From: Bacteroidota bacterium
GTDB taxonomy: Bacteria; Bacteroidota; Bacteroidia; Bacteroidales; JAADJA01
Direction of reading: 5' to 3'
DNA length: 64,000 nt
Assembly: GCA_020444515.1 (NCBI GenBank)
Contig: JAHLKX010000005.1
Coordinates: 1-64,000, forward strand
In this document: piece by piece, positions 55,067 to 63,964 of the stretch
Position numbering within the stretch: the first letter of the stretch is position 1
Layout of the letters: every line of letters begins with the position of its first letter
The notes under the pieces: generated by a model
Seen by the model: the letters and a program-made list of their open reading frames with translations, nothing else
Told to the model about the DNA's origin: nothing
Database searches by the model: none
Program-made: the position numbers and the translations under genes

Positions 55067-55474
55067 TTATTGTTCAAGGGTGGCGGAACAATTAAAAAGA
55101 TCGGCACCGTCATTAACGGAATAGGTCATTGTTATTTTCCCTTTATCAATCTTGCCGGATCCATTTACTTCAAACGCATCACCACATATATCCTGGGTTG
55201 GCATAACAAGGTTTGTGCCTGCAATAATCGCATACGGAGGATTCGAACAATTGTTGATATGCCAAAAATTCTGAATGATAATCTGGCTGCTATTACCGGG
55301 ATCTTTTACAATGGTAACGGAATAATTATCCTTAGCGCAACTTTCCGAAACACTCCAGGTTCCCAGAAATGCGTCCCGATCATCAATTAAATCTGTTGGA
55401 TCCATTTCATCGGTACAACCCCCGATAAGGATCAGGGTTATGAATCCAGCCAACCAAAATAACATTCGTTTCAT
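55067..55474 (-). CDS. Small lipoprotein, lipocalin-like
   Basis: A 135-residue lipoprotein: signal MLFWLAGFITLILIGGC with Cys near 20. The mature part has DAFLGTWSVSESC, a start seen in lipocalin-like Bacteroidota proteins, and four or five cysteines that could pair. No function known. No promoter box was found upstream. Confidence 0.65.
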   Translation of the reverse strand: MKRMLFWLAGFITLILIGGCTDEMDPTDLIDDRDAFLGTWSVSESCAKDNYSVTIVKDPGNSSQIIIQNFWHINNCSNPPYAIIAGTNLVMPTQDICGDAFEVNGSGKIDKGKITMTYSVNDGADLFNCSATLEQ

Positions 55475-55559
55475 TGTATGATAATATTTATATAAGTCTT
55501 GAATAAACCCTTGTCATCTGCAATCTTCTTAGGGATGAACAATTGATCGCAAGAATGAT

Positions 55560-55567
55560 TAAATTTG
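55560..55567 (+). promoter_or_regulatory. Promoter -7 box of the 155-residue lipoprotein gene
   Basis: TAAATTTG, 44 nt before the ATG at 55612. Confidence 0.5.
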
Positions 55568-55611
55568 TAAATGGTAAATCATTTTGCCTTTTGCTAAATT
55601 AATACAAATAT

Positions 55612-56079
55612 ATGAATGGTATTAGATTGAAAACCATATTCATCTTCACAATGGTCGCATTATTTATTGTCGCCTGTACCAAAGAAAAGGATGATAGTAA
55701 TGGATGGAGCAGCTGTTTTGATTGTACGCTTGATTCATGGACTGGCTCTTTTACCGGCAAAACTTCCTTTTACAATGCAGTGAATAATAGTACTGAAGAA
55801 GAACTGGATATTACCATTGAAGTTATGGAAACAGGAACAAATTATCTGACGATTTCCGTCCAGGTTCCTAATCATTACAGTGCAAACGTTAGTGGTGAAC
55901 TTTTAAGTGGATATTCCGTTTCATTTGCCGGTTCAAGTAATTCATTTTCAGCCACCCTGTATAAAAAGGATGATCAATTGCAACTTGTTGGAAATGCCAA
56001 ACGTTTTCATTACAAAGTCGATAGCCTCATCATTGAACGCGTAATCAATTTTGAAACCCTGAAAGTTATGACCAAATAA
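55612..56079 (+). CDS. Small lipoprotein, unknown
   Basis: A 155-residue protein with a lipoprotein signal (FIFTMVALFIVAC, Cys near 22) and a beta-rich mature part (DSWTGSFTGKTSF, SYSVSFAGSSNSFSATLYKKD). A pair of cysteines (SSCFDCTLDSW) follows. Not recognised. It is followed after 28 nt by the large TPR gene and may share its transcript. Confidence 0.65.
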   Translation: MNGIRLKTIFIFTMVALFIVACTKEKDDSNGWSSCFDCTLDSWTGSFTGKTSFYNAVNNSTEEELDITIEVMETGTNYLTISVQVPNHYSANVSGELLSGYSVSFAGSSNSFSATLYKKDDQLQLVGNAKRFHYKVDSLIIERVINFETLKVMTK

Positions 56080-56107
56080 ATGACCCTATCAAAAACATTT
56101 TACTTAT

Positions 56108-58336
56108 ATGGATAAGAAGAGCCTGGTTCGAAACTACCGAAGAATAGAAGATTTTGTGATCAATAGAAAGTTGAAAGATGCACTTGATCTTTTAAAAGAC
56201 CTTGTATTAAATTCAAAAAAAGGAGAGTTCATATCGCAATACGAAAACCTGGATGATACCTATGAAAATATGTTACGCTATTCAATGGAGGGGGTAGAAG
56301 ATCCGCAGCGCGATAACATTTATCAAAAGTTATTGGTATCGGTAATGGAACTGGCAGATGTAGCTTTACAATCAGCCTATATGAATGAAAGCGAACAATA
56401 TATTTATCGGTTAAAGAAGAAGATTGAATTTGAATCAAAACAGGTAAAAGATGCGGCTTTGAATAGTATTGAAAACCTGGTGATGGATGAAGAACTTTCG
56501 GATGTATTAAAATCAAGCCTCGATTCGGGACAGGATGAATTGGAAGATTATAAAAAACATCAGGAATTGCTGCTCAGGATATTTAACCTGGTGTGGTTAA
56601 CGGATAAATTCAACGACTCAGATGAACAAATCCTAACATCCATATGGAAGATTCAACGATTCCCATGGCATGAAAAAGCTGTAATTGTCAGTGCGCTGAC
56701 AGTGAGTGCCCTTCGCTGTTTTGATCAGCGGAAGATCCGTATGCTCATTGAATTTGCCCTGGACAATGATACACAGCTGCAGCAACGATCATTGGTAGGT
56801 TTATTCCTGACACTCTATTATTTTGATAAACGGCTCTCCTTATATCCTGACCTCCTGAAAGAAATAGAACGGCTGAAAGAAATTCCGGATATTGGGAAAC
56901 ACTTTGAGATGATCGCGATCCAGTTTGTCAAGTCGAAAGAAACCGAAAAGATCACCAAAAAACTGCAGGATGAGATTCTCCCTGAAATGGTTAAATTTCA
57001 GCCAGTTCTTCGTGATAAACTTGACCTGGACAATATTCTTTCCAATGATTTTATGGATGATAAAAATCCGGATTGGGAAAGGGTATTCGAAGATGCTCCT
57101 GATCTTTTGGATAAGTTACAGGAAATTTCCCGTATGCAAATGGAGGGTGCCGATGTGTTCATGAGTACCTTCGCCCGGCTGAAACATTTTGAGTTTTTCA
57201 ATGACATCATCAACTGGTTCAGACCTTTTTATCCTGAGAATGAATATATCAGGGATTCACTCAAGAATGAACAGGAACCTTTCGATCCGGATACATTTCT
57301 GGAAGGTCTGGAGCAATCGTTTTTTATTTGCAATTCCGATAAATATTCCTTTTGTCTGAATATAACCCAAATGCCTGAAATTCAAAAAAACATGTTATTG
57401 GAAATGTTTAATGCCGAATTGGAAGGAATCAAAGAATTGCAAAAAGAAGATGAGGTACTGAATAAACCAGCCCGTCTGAAAAGTATTTATTCTCAATATA
57501 TTCATGATCTATACCGTTTTTATAAACTGCATCCCCTCCGCTATGAGTTCCTTGATATCTTTACCTTTCAATTCAGTATACAGAAATGTCATTTAACAAA
57601 AATCCTTATTGATGATGATGAGATTCTCCGCAACATTGCTGAGTTCTTTTTTGAAAATGAAAATCATGAGCAAGCGTTGGAACTGTATCGGATATTGAAT
57701 GCCAAAGGGAACAACAGCATGGAGATTTTTGAAAAGATGGGCTATTGTTTTCAAAAACTCAGAAAATATGAAGATGCCCTTGATTATTACAAAAGAGCTG
57801 AGTTATTTGATGCCAACAGGGCATGGAATCTTCGAAAAATCGCCCTTTGCTATCGTTATCTTAAAAACTACAAAGAATCCCTTCGGTACTATCTCGAAGC
57901 AGAAGAACTCGAGCCGGATAATCTTTATGTTCAAACCTTTATTGGCCACTCTTATCTGGATTTAAAACAATACGATAAAGCATTGGATTATTATTACAAA
58001 GTTGAGTTTTTGGCAGAGGAAAACCGAAAAGTATTGCGTCCCATTGCCTGGTGCTCATTTGTACTGGGAAAGTTTGAAACAGCTAAAAAATATTTTGAAC
58101 GCATCATCGAAGAAGAGGCCAATAAGTTCGATTTTATGAACCTTGGGCATGTGGAGTGGTGTTTGGGGAACAGAAAAGCTGCTGTAAAAAATTATAAATT
58201 GTCCATTAACCGCAGTGATAATAATTTAAAGTCGTTCACAGCCAGTTTTGAGGATGATAAACAATTTTTACTCAATAATGGAATTGATGCTGATGAAATC
58301 CCTTTGTTGATCGATTATCTTAAGTACCAATTGTAA
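56108..58336 (+). CDS. Large cytoplasmic TPR protein
   Basis: A 742-residue protein without a signal peptide. The first 500 residues are charged, helical and have no motif I know. From about 510 to 700 come five or so TPR units (EQALELYRILNAKGNNSMEIFEKMGYCFQKL, KYEDALDYYKRAELFDANRAWNLRKIALCYRYL, YDKALDYYYKVEFL). It looks like a cytoplasmic scaffold, similar to TPR proteins common in Bacteroidales. Partner unknown. Its stop is 6 nt from the convergent thioredoxin-like gene. Confidence 0.72.
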   Translation: MDKKSLVRNYRRIEDFVINRKLKDALDLLKDLVLNSKKGEFISQYENLDDTYENMLRYSMEGVEDPQRDNIYQKLLVSVMELADVALQSAYMNESEQYIYRLKKKIEFESKQVKDAALNSIENLVMDEELSDVLKSSLDSGQDELEDYKKHQELLLRIFNLVWLTDKFNDSDEQILTSIWKIQRFPWHEKAVIVSALTVSALRCFDQRKIRMLIEFALDNDTQLQQRSLVGLFLTLYYFDKRLSLYPDLLKEIERLKEIPDIGKHFEMIAIQFVKSKETEKITKKLQDEILPEMVKFQPVLRDKLDLDNILSNDFMDDKNPDWERVFEDAPDLLDKLQEISRMQMEGADVFMSTFARLKHFEFFNDIINWFRPFYPENEYIRDSLKNEQEPFDPDTFLEGLEQSFFICNSDKYSFCLNITQMPEIQKNMLLEMFNAELEGIKELQKEDEVLNKPARLKSIYSQYIHDLYRFYKLHPLRYEFLDIFTFQFSIQKCHLTKILIDDDEILRNIAEFFFENENHEQALELYRILNAKGNNSMEIFEKMGYCFQKLRKYEDALDYYKRAELFDANRAWNLRKIALCYRYLKNYKESLRYYLEAEELEPDNLYVQTFIGHSYLDLKQYDKALDYYYKVEFLAEENRKVLRPIAWCSFVLGKFETAKKYFERIIEEEANKFDFMNLGHVEWCLGNRKAAVKNYKLSINRSDNNLKSFTASFEDDKQFLLNNGIDADEIPLLIDYLKYQL

Positions 58337-58342
58337 TCCGGT

Positions 58343-59134
58343 TTATTGTTTCAGGAATTTTTGAGTAATTACCTTTTTTGAGGGTGTGCGAATTTCTATG
58401 AAATATAGACCCGGATATAGTGATCCGGTATTAAAAATGATTTTATTTACAGTTCTGCCTGAAATGCTCATTTCATCAATCTGTTGGCCGGTGTAGCTGT
58501 ATATCTTAATAGATTCTGGTTGAATTTTTATTTTATCATTTACTGACACTGATAGATAATCTCCAACAGGATTGGGATAGAGCATTACCTCCACATCAGA
58601 TTGCTCATTTTTTATGCCTGTCAGACAGGCTTGTTGGATACCTCCTACCTGGGTCACACTATCTGCCACATTTTCAGTTGATGGTGGATAAATTTGTTTA
58701 ACCGGGATGCTTCGATCCGGTAAAATGACAACAATGGAGGGTGTTGCCTGAATATTATAATCCCAGTGCACGGCATTACCGTTTCCTTCCTGACCGCTGG
58801 CACTTGGGTAATGGATCCCATATATTGAATCAAACAGAATTACCGAAGCATTGGTATTTCCCTTATCAATTCCGAGGAAAAAAACATTTCCATCATTACA
58901 TCCAAATTCTTCGTATGCCGCCTGCAAATCTGACGCATACGCCTGACAGGTACCTCAAGCTGTTGAGAAAAAATCAATCACAACGATTTTATTCTCATCC
59001 AGTAGATCATAAAGCGATATGCTATTCCCATGTACATCTTTTACAGAGAAGTTGATGGCTGAATCCAATGTCGTTTGAGCCATTGATGCCAGAAAAGATC
59101 CACTGAGAAACAGGATGATTAAAAGCTTCTTCAT
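58343..59134 (-). CDS. T9SS-sorted thioredoxin-like protein with in-frame UGA (candidate selenoprotein)
   Basis: Read through one UGA, this is a 263-residue protein. Signal peptide at 1-19 (KKLLIILFLSGSFLASMAQ), then a TlpA/redoxin thioredoxin fold (NFSVKDVHGNSISLYDLL, KIVVIDFFSTA). Codon 60 is UGA and is followed by GTC, so the redox motif would be U60-G-T-C63 where relatives have CxxC. The frame then stays open: AYASDLQAAYEEFGCNDGN, ATPSIVVILPD (cis-Pro loop), and a type A sorting domain (MLYPNPVGDYLSVSV to VITQKFLKQ). The two halves are in one frame with no other stop. A SECIS-like hairpin starts 13 nt after the UGA. Alternatives are a nonsense mutation or sequence error. I chose the ATG at 59134 for the signal peptide. 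Confidence 0.75.
58912..58941 (-). promoter_or_regulatory. Candidate bacterial SECIS hairpin
   Basis: On the coding (minus) strand CGTATGC (58941-58935) pairs perfectly with GCATACG (58918-58912). Three more pairs (GUC with GGC, one G bulged) give a 10-bp stem and a 9-nt apical loop AGATTTGCA with G at position 2. The apical loop begins 23 nt after the UGA; known bacterial SECIS elements place it about 16-37 nt away, with a G in the first two loop positions. Confidence 0.55.
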
Positions 59135-59255
59135 ATACAGTTTTTTAGATTTGACAATGTTCATCGTAAAAACGGTGTCTGTCCCAGAATTTTTGTTGAA
59201 AATCAAACAGGAAAAGGGACCGAATGTTCAAGGAGTTGCTCGGGAAAGGCAATGT

Positions 59256-60110
59256 TTACCCCAGCAATACCTGCAACCGTGTAATGATTTGATCGGTCAA
59301 CCGGCTGGCTCCGATCCGAAAGAAGGTATTGTCCAACCATTGGTTTCCTGCAGCTCTTTTGACTACCTGATAATATTTTAATGCCTGCTCACATGCAGAA
59401 ATTCCCCCTGCTGGCTTTAATCCAATTTGTTCTCCGGTATTTTCATAATATTCCTTCACTGTGTCTGCCATTATTGTCATGGCTTCGAGGGTGGCAGCTG
59501 GTTGAATTTTGCCGGTGGAAGTTTTAATAAAATCAGCTCCGGCCTGAATGGCTATTTCAGATGCCTTCCGAATATGATTGATGGTTGCCAATTCTCCGGT
59601 TTCCAGAATTACTTTTAAATGGGCACCTCCGCAGGCATTTTTAATTGCAGCAATCTCATCAAAAACCAGATTATATTCTCCCTCTAAAAACTTACCCCTT
59701 GAAATGACCATATCAATTTCATCAGCTCCTTCGCTTACTGCGTATTTTACCTCATCCAATTTGATATGTAGGGGGGATTGGCCAGCTGGAAAAGCACCGG
59801 CAACAGATGCTACCTGAACGTTTGTCCCGCTCAATTCCTTTTTGGCCAGCCTGACAAATGGGGGATAAAAGCAAACAGCAGCAACATTCGGGAAACCTGA
59901 TCCCAGTTCATGGATATTTCTGGCCTTATGGCAAATTTCAGTAATCTTTTGGTTAGTATCGGATCCTTCCAATGTGGTAAGATCAATGCAGCCTAAAATG
60001 ATTTTTAATGCCTCTGCCTCGGATGCTTTATCCAAACTGGTCATCGTAGCCTGATCAATTCTTGCAAGCAATTCTTTTTCGGTAAAAGGGTAGTTTTTAA
60101 AAGTATACAT
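59256..60110 (-). CDS. deoC: Deoxyribose-phosphate aldolase
   Basis: A 284-residue class I aldolase that splits 2-deoxyribose 5-phosphate to glyceraldehyde 3-phosphate and acetaldehyde. The Schiff-base lysine is in GADFIKTSTGK, with KVILETGEL and EIDMVISRGKFLEGEY before it. VAAVCFYPPFVRLAKKEL is also typical. Length is in the longer deoC subgroup. It follows the glutamine synthetase gene by 17 nt on the same strand, so they are probably cotranscribed; the link in function is not obvious. Confidence 0.93.
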   Translation of the reverse strand: MYTFKNYPFTEKELLARIDQATMTSLDKASEAEALKIILGCIDLTTLEGSDTNQKITEICHKARNIHELGSGFPNVAAVCFYPPFVRLAKKELSGTNVQVASVAGAFPAGQSPLHIKLDEVKYAVSEGADEIDMVISRGKFLEGEYNLVFDEIAAIKNACGGAHLKVILETGELATINHIRKASEIAIQAGADFIKTSTGKIQPAATLEAMTIMADTVKEYYENTGEQIGLKPAGGISACEQALKYYQVVKRAAGNQWLDNTFFRIGASRLTDQIITRLQVLLG

Positions 60111-60127
60111 GGACTTCAGGTTTTAGA

Positions 60128-61633
60128 TTATCCGCAATGAAAAAACTTTTGAACCAGTTTTAGCAATTCATCAGGTTTGTCCTTGAGTTCTTCCCGTAAA
60201 TTCTGATCATTAAATTGTTTATGATACTGAACAATGCCTTTGAGCGTTCCTTCGGTAAAAATGCCATATTTTAGGTAATGTTCTTTTTGTTTTTCCAGCG
60301 CGTTTCCCGATTCCCAGCACGAAGCCGGAAGATGGTTGAGTTCACTCAGCCGTTTTTTATTTTCATCGTTGAAGATATTCACATCCACATAAGTTCTTTG
60401 GGCATAATTCAGGGCATTTTTCATTTCAAGACCATGACGAGCAGCCACGGCAATGCCAGCCATAAGCATGTAAATATCAGCAGATCCGTCCGGACTTCTT
60501 AATTCTACAGTTTGTCGGTTCAAATCCTGTGTGCTGATCCCGGTTTGCTGGGGATTGGCATCGTCAGCCATGTTAAGTTTACCGGTCCATCCCAATGGAA
60601 CCCTCACCAAAACCGAACGATTGCGGTCGCCCCAACAAATATTGGTAGGAGCTTCCTGGTGGGGAACCAGCCTAAAATACGACATGGGATTCAGGTTTCC
60701 AAAGGCAGTAAGCGAAGGAGCCAGATCAAGATAGCCGGCAATGACTTTTTTTGCCAGGTCGGACAATTCTCCATTCTTTTTGGTCATCAGGTTTACACCA
60801 TTTTTCATAAGTCGTGAATGAACATGCATGCCACTACCAGCTTTACCAGTGGTAATTTTGGGTGCGAAAGTAACGGTAACACCATGTTTGTGCGCAAGGG
60901 TTCTGAGGATCCATTTGGCTATCAGCAATTGGTCTGCTGCATCTTCAATATTGGTGGGTGCAAACTCGATTTCATTCTGTTCATATTCTAAATCACCTAC
61001 GATAAAATTTCCAACTTCAGAATGACCATATTTGATCAAGCCACCTGCTTCAGCGATAGCCACCATTGCTTCTCTCCTAAAATTACCCCACTTTGAAAAG
61101 GGCTCGGCTTCATGGTAACCTCTTTGATCGGTGGCCTGGAATAATTCACCTTTCTGACTGATGATATAATATTCCAGCTCACCCATGGCGTCAAGGGTAT
61201 AACCTGTTCGTTCCGTCAAGGTTTGATGGGCTTTTTTTAGGATATATTCGGGAGAGCTGGCCAGGGGTTCACCATCCTTGTTATAGTATGAACACAAAAT
61301 ATCGAGGGTCGGAACTTCACTGAAAGGATTCCTGAAAGCCGTTTTATATCGTGGAATTACATATAGATCGCTTGAACCTGCTTCGATAAAGGAAAATAAA
61401 CTCGAACCGTCAACGCGCTCACCATAAGATAATATACTGTCAAGATGCTGCTTGCTGTTGATTACAAAATTTAGGGTCTTCAATCGCCCATCCCATCCGC
61501 AATACCGGAAATTGATCATGGCAATATCATGATCCTCAGCATACCTGATAATATCAGCCTTGGTAAATTCTGATGATGGTTTATTCAAATACTGAACCAA
61601 CGGGTTCGGATTCATTTCAGTAAATTGATTCAT
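60128..61633 (-). CDS. Glutamine synthetase family protein (GSI-like)
   Basis: A 501-residue glutamine synthetase. The metal and ATP sites are visible: GELEYYI, GSGMHVHSRLMKNG, NRSVLVRVPLGW and ELRSPDGSADIYM. The N-terminal beta-grasp part is INFRYCGWDGRLKTLNFVI. It is of GSI type by length, but I see no clear adenylylation Tyr motif, so it may be one of several GS paralogues. It makes glutamine from glutamate and ammonia, if it is a true GS. Promoter at 61666-61673. Confidence 0.88.
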   Translation of the reverse strand: MNQFTEMNPNPLVQYLNKPSSEFTKADIIRYAEDHDIAMINFRYCGWDGRLKTLNFVINSKQHLDSILSYGERVDGSSLFSFIEAGSSDLYVIPRYKTAFRNPFSEVPTLDILCSYYNKDGEPLASSPEYILKKAHQTLTERTGYTLDAMGELEYYIISQKGELFQATDQRGYHEAEPFSKWGNFRREAMVAIAEAGGLIKYGHSEVGNFIVGDLEYEQNEIEFAPTNIEDAADQLLIAKWILRTLAHKHGVTVTFAPKITTGKAGSGMHVHSRLMKNGVNLMTKKNGELSDLAKKVIAGYLDLAPSLTAFGNLNPMSYFRLVPHQEAPTNICWGDRNRSVLVRVPLGWTGKLNMADDANPQQTGISTQDLNRQTVELRSPDGSADIYMLMAGIAVAARHGLEMKNALNYAQRTYVDVNIFNDENKKRLSELNHLPASCWESGNALEKQKEHYLKYGIFTEGTLKGIVQYHKQFNDQNLREELKDKPDELLKLVQKFFHCG

Positions 61634-61665
61634 ACGTTGTTGTTTTATCTTTTGAAAAAGGAGGT

Positions 61666-61673
61666 CAAACTTA
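61666..61673 (-). promoter_or_regulatory. Promoter -7 box of the glutamine synthetase gene
   Basis: TAAGTTTG on the minus strand, 32 nt before the ATG. Confidence 0.5.
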
Positions 61674-61750
61674 AGATTTTTTCAGATTCTATTCATGGAT
61701 TAGAAATGTTTTTTAATCAGCCCAGTGAACAGGGATACCTATTCTTTCGT

Positions 61751-61758
61751 TAATTTTG
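61751..61758 (+). promoter_or_regulatory. Promoter -7 box of the TerC-family gene
   Basis: TAATTTTG, ending 6 nt before the ATG at 61765, which suggests a leaderless or nearly leaderless mRNA. It also contains the upstream TTG at 61756 and so rules it out as start. Confidence 0.5.
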
Positions 61759-61764
61759 CCGCTG

Positions 61765-62832
61765 ATGGAAATGTTTAGTATAAACGAGCTGGGATTCTTT
61801 TCGATATTTCTTATTTTTATTTTTGCCATTTTACTGGTTGACCTCGGTGTTTTCAGCAAAAATGGACATAAGGTAGGATTTACGGAAGCCTCCATATGGT
61901 CAGTGATTTGGATTGCCCTGTCCATTGCATTCTACTTTTTTCTTATCCATTTTGGTTACCTCGTGCATGGTATTGATTCCATCGATGAAATCCAGTACCG
62001 AATCGCTGAGTTCAAGCATCCGATTGACATATCCGGACTCAATTTTAATGAAGCACTCATCGTTTATGAAAAAAACCTGGCCCTGGAATATTTGACCGGC
62101 TATCTGATTGAAAAATCCCTATCGGTAGATAATATTTTTGTTATTATCCTCATTTTTTATGCTTTTGGTGTTGAGGAAAAATATTATAAACGGGTATTGC
62201 TATGGGGGATACTTGGGGCTGTATTTATGCGATTTATCTTCATTTTCACCGGTGCGGCCCTTGTTCGTCGGTTTGATTGGATCCTCTTTATTTTTGGAGG
62301 GATCCTTATTATCACGGGGATCAAATTGTTTCTCGACCGGAATAAAAAAGACCGCATTGATCCATCAAAACATCCTGTTGTCCGTTTTGCTTCACGATAT
62401 TTCAATGTTCATAAGCATTTTGTGGGCCACAAATTTTTTGTGAAAATTGACGGAAAAAGATATGTAACGCCCCTATTTCTCGTATTGCTCGTCATTGAAT
62501 TTTCAGATGTGATCTTTGCGGTAGATAGCATCCCGGCCATCTTTGCTGTTTCGAAGGATCCGTATATCATTTTCTTTTCAAATATTTTTGCCATTCTGGG
62601 GTTGAGGGCCTTATTTTTTCTGTTGGCCAATGTTCTCAATCGATTTTATTACTTGAAAATAGGATTATCTGTTTTACTCACATTCATAGGTGTAAAGATG
62701 TTGGTTCATGAACCCCTTAAGGAGATTGGGTTTCAGACGATACATTCGTTATATATCATTCTGGGGATCCTGGCTATTAGTATAATCATATCCATCCTTT
62801 TCCCACCCAGAAAGATCATAGAAAAAAGTTAA
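61765..62832 (+). CDS. TerC-family membrane protein
   Basis: A 355-residue membrane protein with about nine helices. Family motifs: LVDLGVFSKN, EKSLSVDNIFVIILIF (acidic metal-site helix), and LVLLVIEFSDVIFAVDSIPAIFAVSKDP (second acidic helix). TerC/Alx proteins handle manganese export and membrane protein metalation; the name comes from tellurite resistance. The start could also be the ATG two codons later. The stop overlaps the convergent meaB stop by 4 nt. Confidence 0.9.
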   Translation: MEMFSINELGFFSIFLIFIFAILLVDLGVFSKNGHKVGFTEASIWSVIWIALSIAFYFFLIHFGYLVHGIDSIDEIQYRIAEFKHPIDISGLNFNEALIVYEKNLALEYLTGYLIEKSLSVDNIFVIILIFYAFGVEEKYYKRVLLWGILGAVFMRFIFIFTGAALVRRFDWILFIFGGILIITGIKLFLDRNKKDRIDPSKHPVVRFASRYFNVHKHFVGHKFFVKIDGKRYVTPLFLVLLVIEFSDVIFAVDSIPAIFAVSKDPYIIFFSNIFAILGLRALFFLLANVLNRFYYLKIGLSVLLTFIGVKMLVHEPLKEIGFQTIHSLYIILGILAISIIISILFPPRKIIEKS

Positions 62833-63938
62833 TCTGGCTTCTTGATTAAATTTTGATAGAAGAGGTCAAGAAGCGTCGTTGCCTCCTGATATGCGCTGGC
62901 CTGTCCGCTTTTCACTTTCTGTTCCGAAATATGCAAAGCATCCATTATAATGGGGTTGGAATAAAAGTGATCACGAAGCGCATTTTGTATGGCATTGTGC
63001 ATGATACGCATTTCCTGTGACTGTCGTTTTTGATTAAAATATCCATTTTTTTGGGTTAGTTCAACGTAATCGGAAATGGTTTGCCAAACCTCTTTAATTC
63101 CTGACTTTTGAATTGATGAGCAGGTTTTGACCACCGGTGCCCACCCGCTGGGAGAGGGAGGGAATAAATGCAGGGCGTTGGCATATTCTTGTTTGGCTCT
63201 ATCAGCACGCTCTTTATTGTCGCCATCTGCTTTGTTGATCACCAGCGCATCAGCCATTTCCATGATCCCTCTTTTGATACCCTGAAGTTCATCCCCGGCT
63301 CCGGCCAGCATGAGGAGTAAAAAAAAATCAACCATGCTGTGGACAGCTGTCTCCGACTGGCCGACCCCAACCGTTTCGACAAATATGATATCGAAACCAG
63401 CGGCTTCGCATAAAATGATGATCTCTTTGGTTTTGCGGGCAACACCACCCAATGATCCTGCTGAAGGGGATGGCCGGATGAATGCTCTGGGATCATTGGC
63501 CAACTGTTCCATTCGTGTTTTGTCACCAAGGATACTGCCTTTGGTTCGCTCGCTGCTGGGATCAATTGCCAGCACGGCCAGTTTATGATCCTGTTCCGTG
63601 AGGTAAACACCCAAAGCTTCAATAAAGGTACTTTTGCCGACACCCGGTACACCTGTTATACCAATTCTCATGGAGTTACCAGCATAAGGAATGCACAATT
63701 CAATTACTTCCTGGGCTGTTTTTTGATGTTTGGGCAATGCACTTTCAACCAATGTTATGGCTTTGCTCAACAGGGCACGTTTTCCTGCCCGGATACCTTC
63801 AAATAATGTATTGGCATCCAAATCCTCCTGTCGGGTTTTTTTAAAACGGTCTCTTGCATCCGGGTTGAACCTGGTGGGTTGTTCAATCCCTTTGTTGACC
63901 TTCAATGCAGATTTATTTGTTGATTTATTTTTTGCCAA
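62829..63938 (-). CDS. meaB: Methylmalonyl-CoA mutase-associated GTPase MeaB
   Basis: A 369-residue G3E GTPase. P-loop GITGVPGVGKSTFIEAL near 93-109, metal site DPSSERTKGSILGDKTRM, VETVGVGQSETAV (switch), and NKADGDN (base). MeaB loads or protects the B12 cofactor of methylmalonyl-CoA mutase. The mutase is not in the window. Promoter at 63957-63964. Confidence 0.93.
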   Translation of the reverse strand: MAKNKSTNKSALKVNKGIEQPTRFNPDARDRFKKTRQEDLDANTLFEGIRAGKRALLSKAITLVESALPKHQKTAQEVIELCIPYAGNSMRIGITGVPGVGKSTFIEALGVYLTEQDHKLAVLAIDPSSERTKGSILGDKTRMEQLANDPRAFIRPSPSAGSLGGVARKTKEIIILCEAAGFDIIFVETVGVGQSETAVHSMVDFFLLLMLAGAGDELQGIKRGIMEMADALVINKADGDNKERADRAKQEYANALHLFPPSPSGWAPVVKTCSSIQKSGIKEVWQTISDYVELTQKNGYFNQKRQSQEMRIMHNAIQNALRDHFYSNPIIMDALHISEQKVKSGQASAYQEATTLLDLFYQNLIKKPD

Positions 63939-63956
63939 AATCGTTATATGTTATAA

Positions 63957-63964
63957 CAAAGATA
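63957..63964 (-). promoter_or_regulatory. Promoter -7 box of meaB
   Basis: TATCTTTG on the minus strand, 18 nt before the ATG. Confidence 0.6.

Noticed and set aside
58955..59206. Separate short 83-residue secreted protein and an independent downstream gene starting at 58927
   Set aside because: Both parts are in the same frame, together form one thioredoxin fold, and the gap between them encodes the expected GTC-AYASD continuation. A single gene read through UGA (or a broken single gene) fits better.
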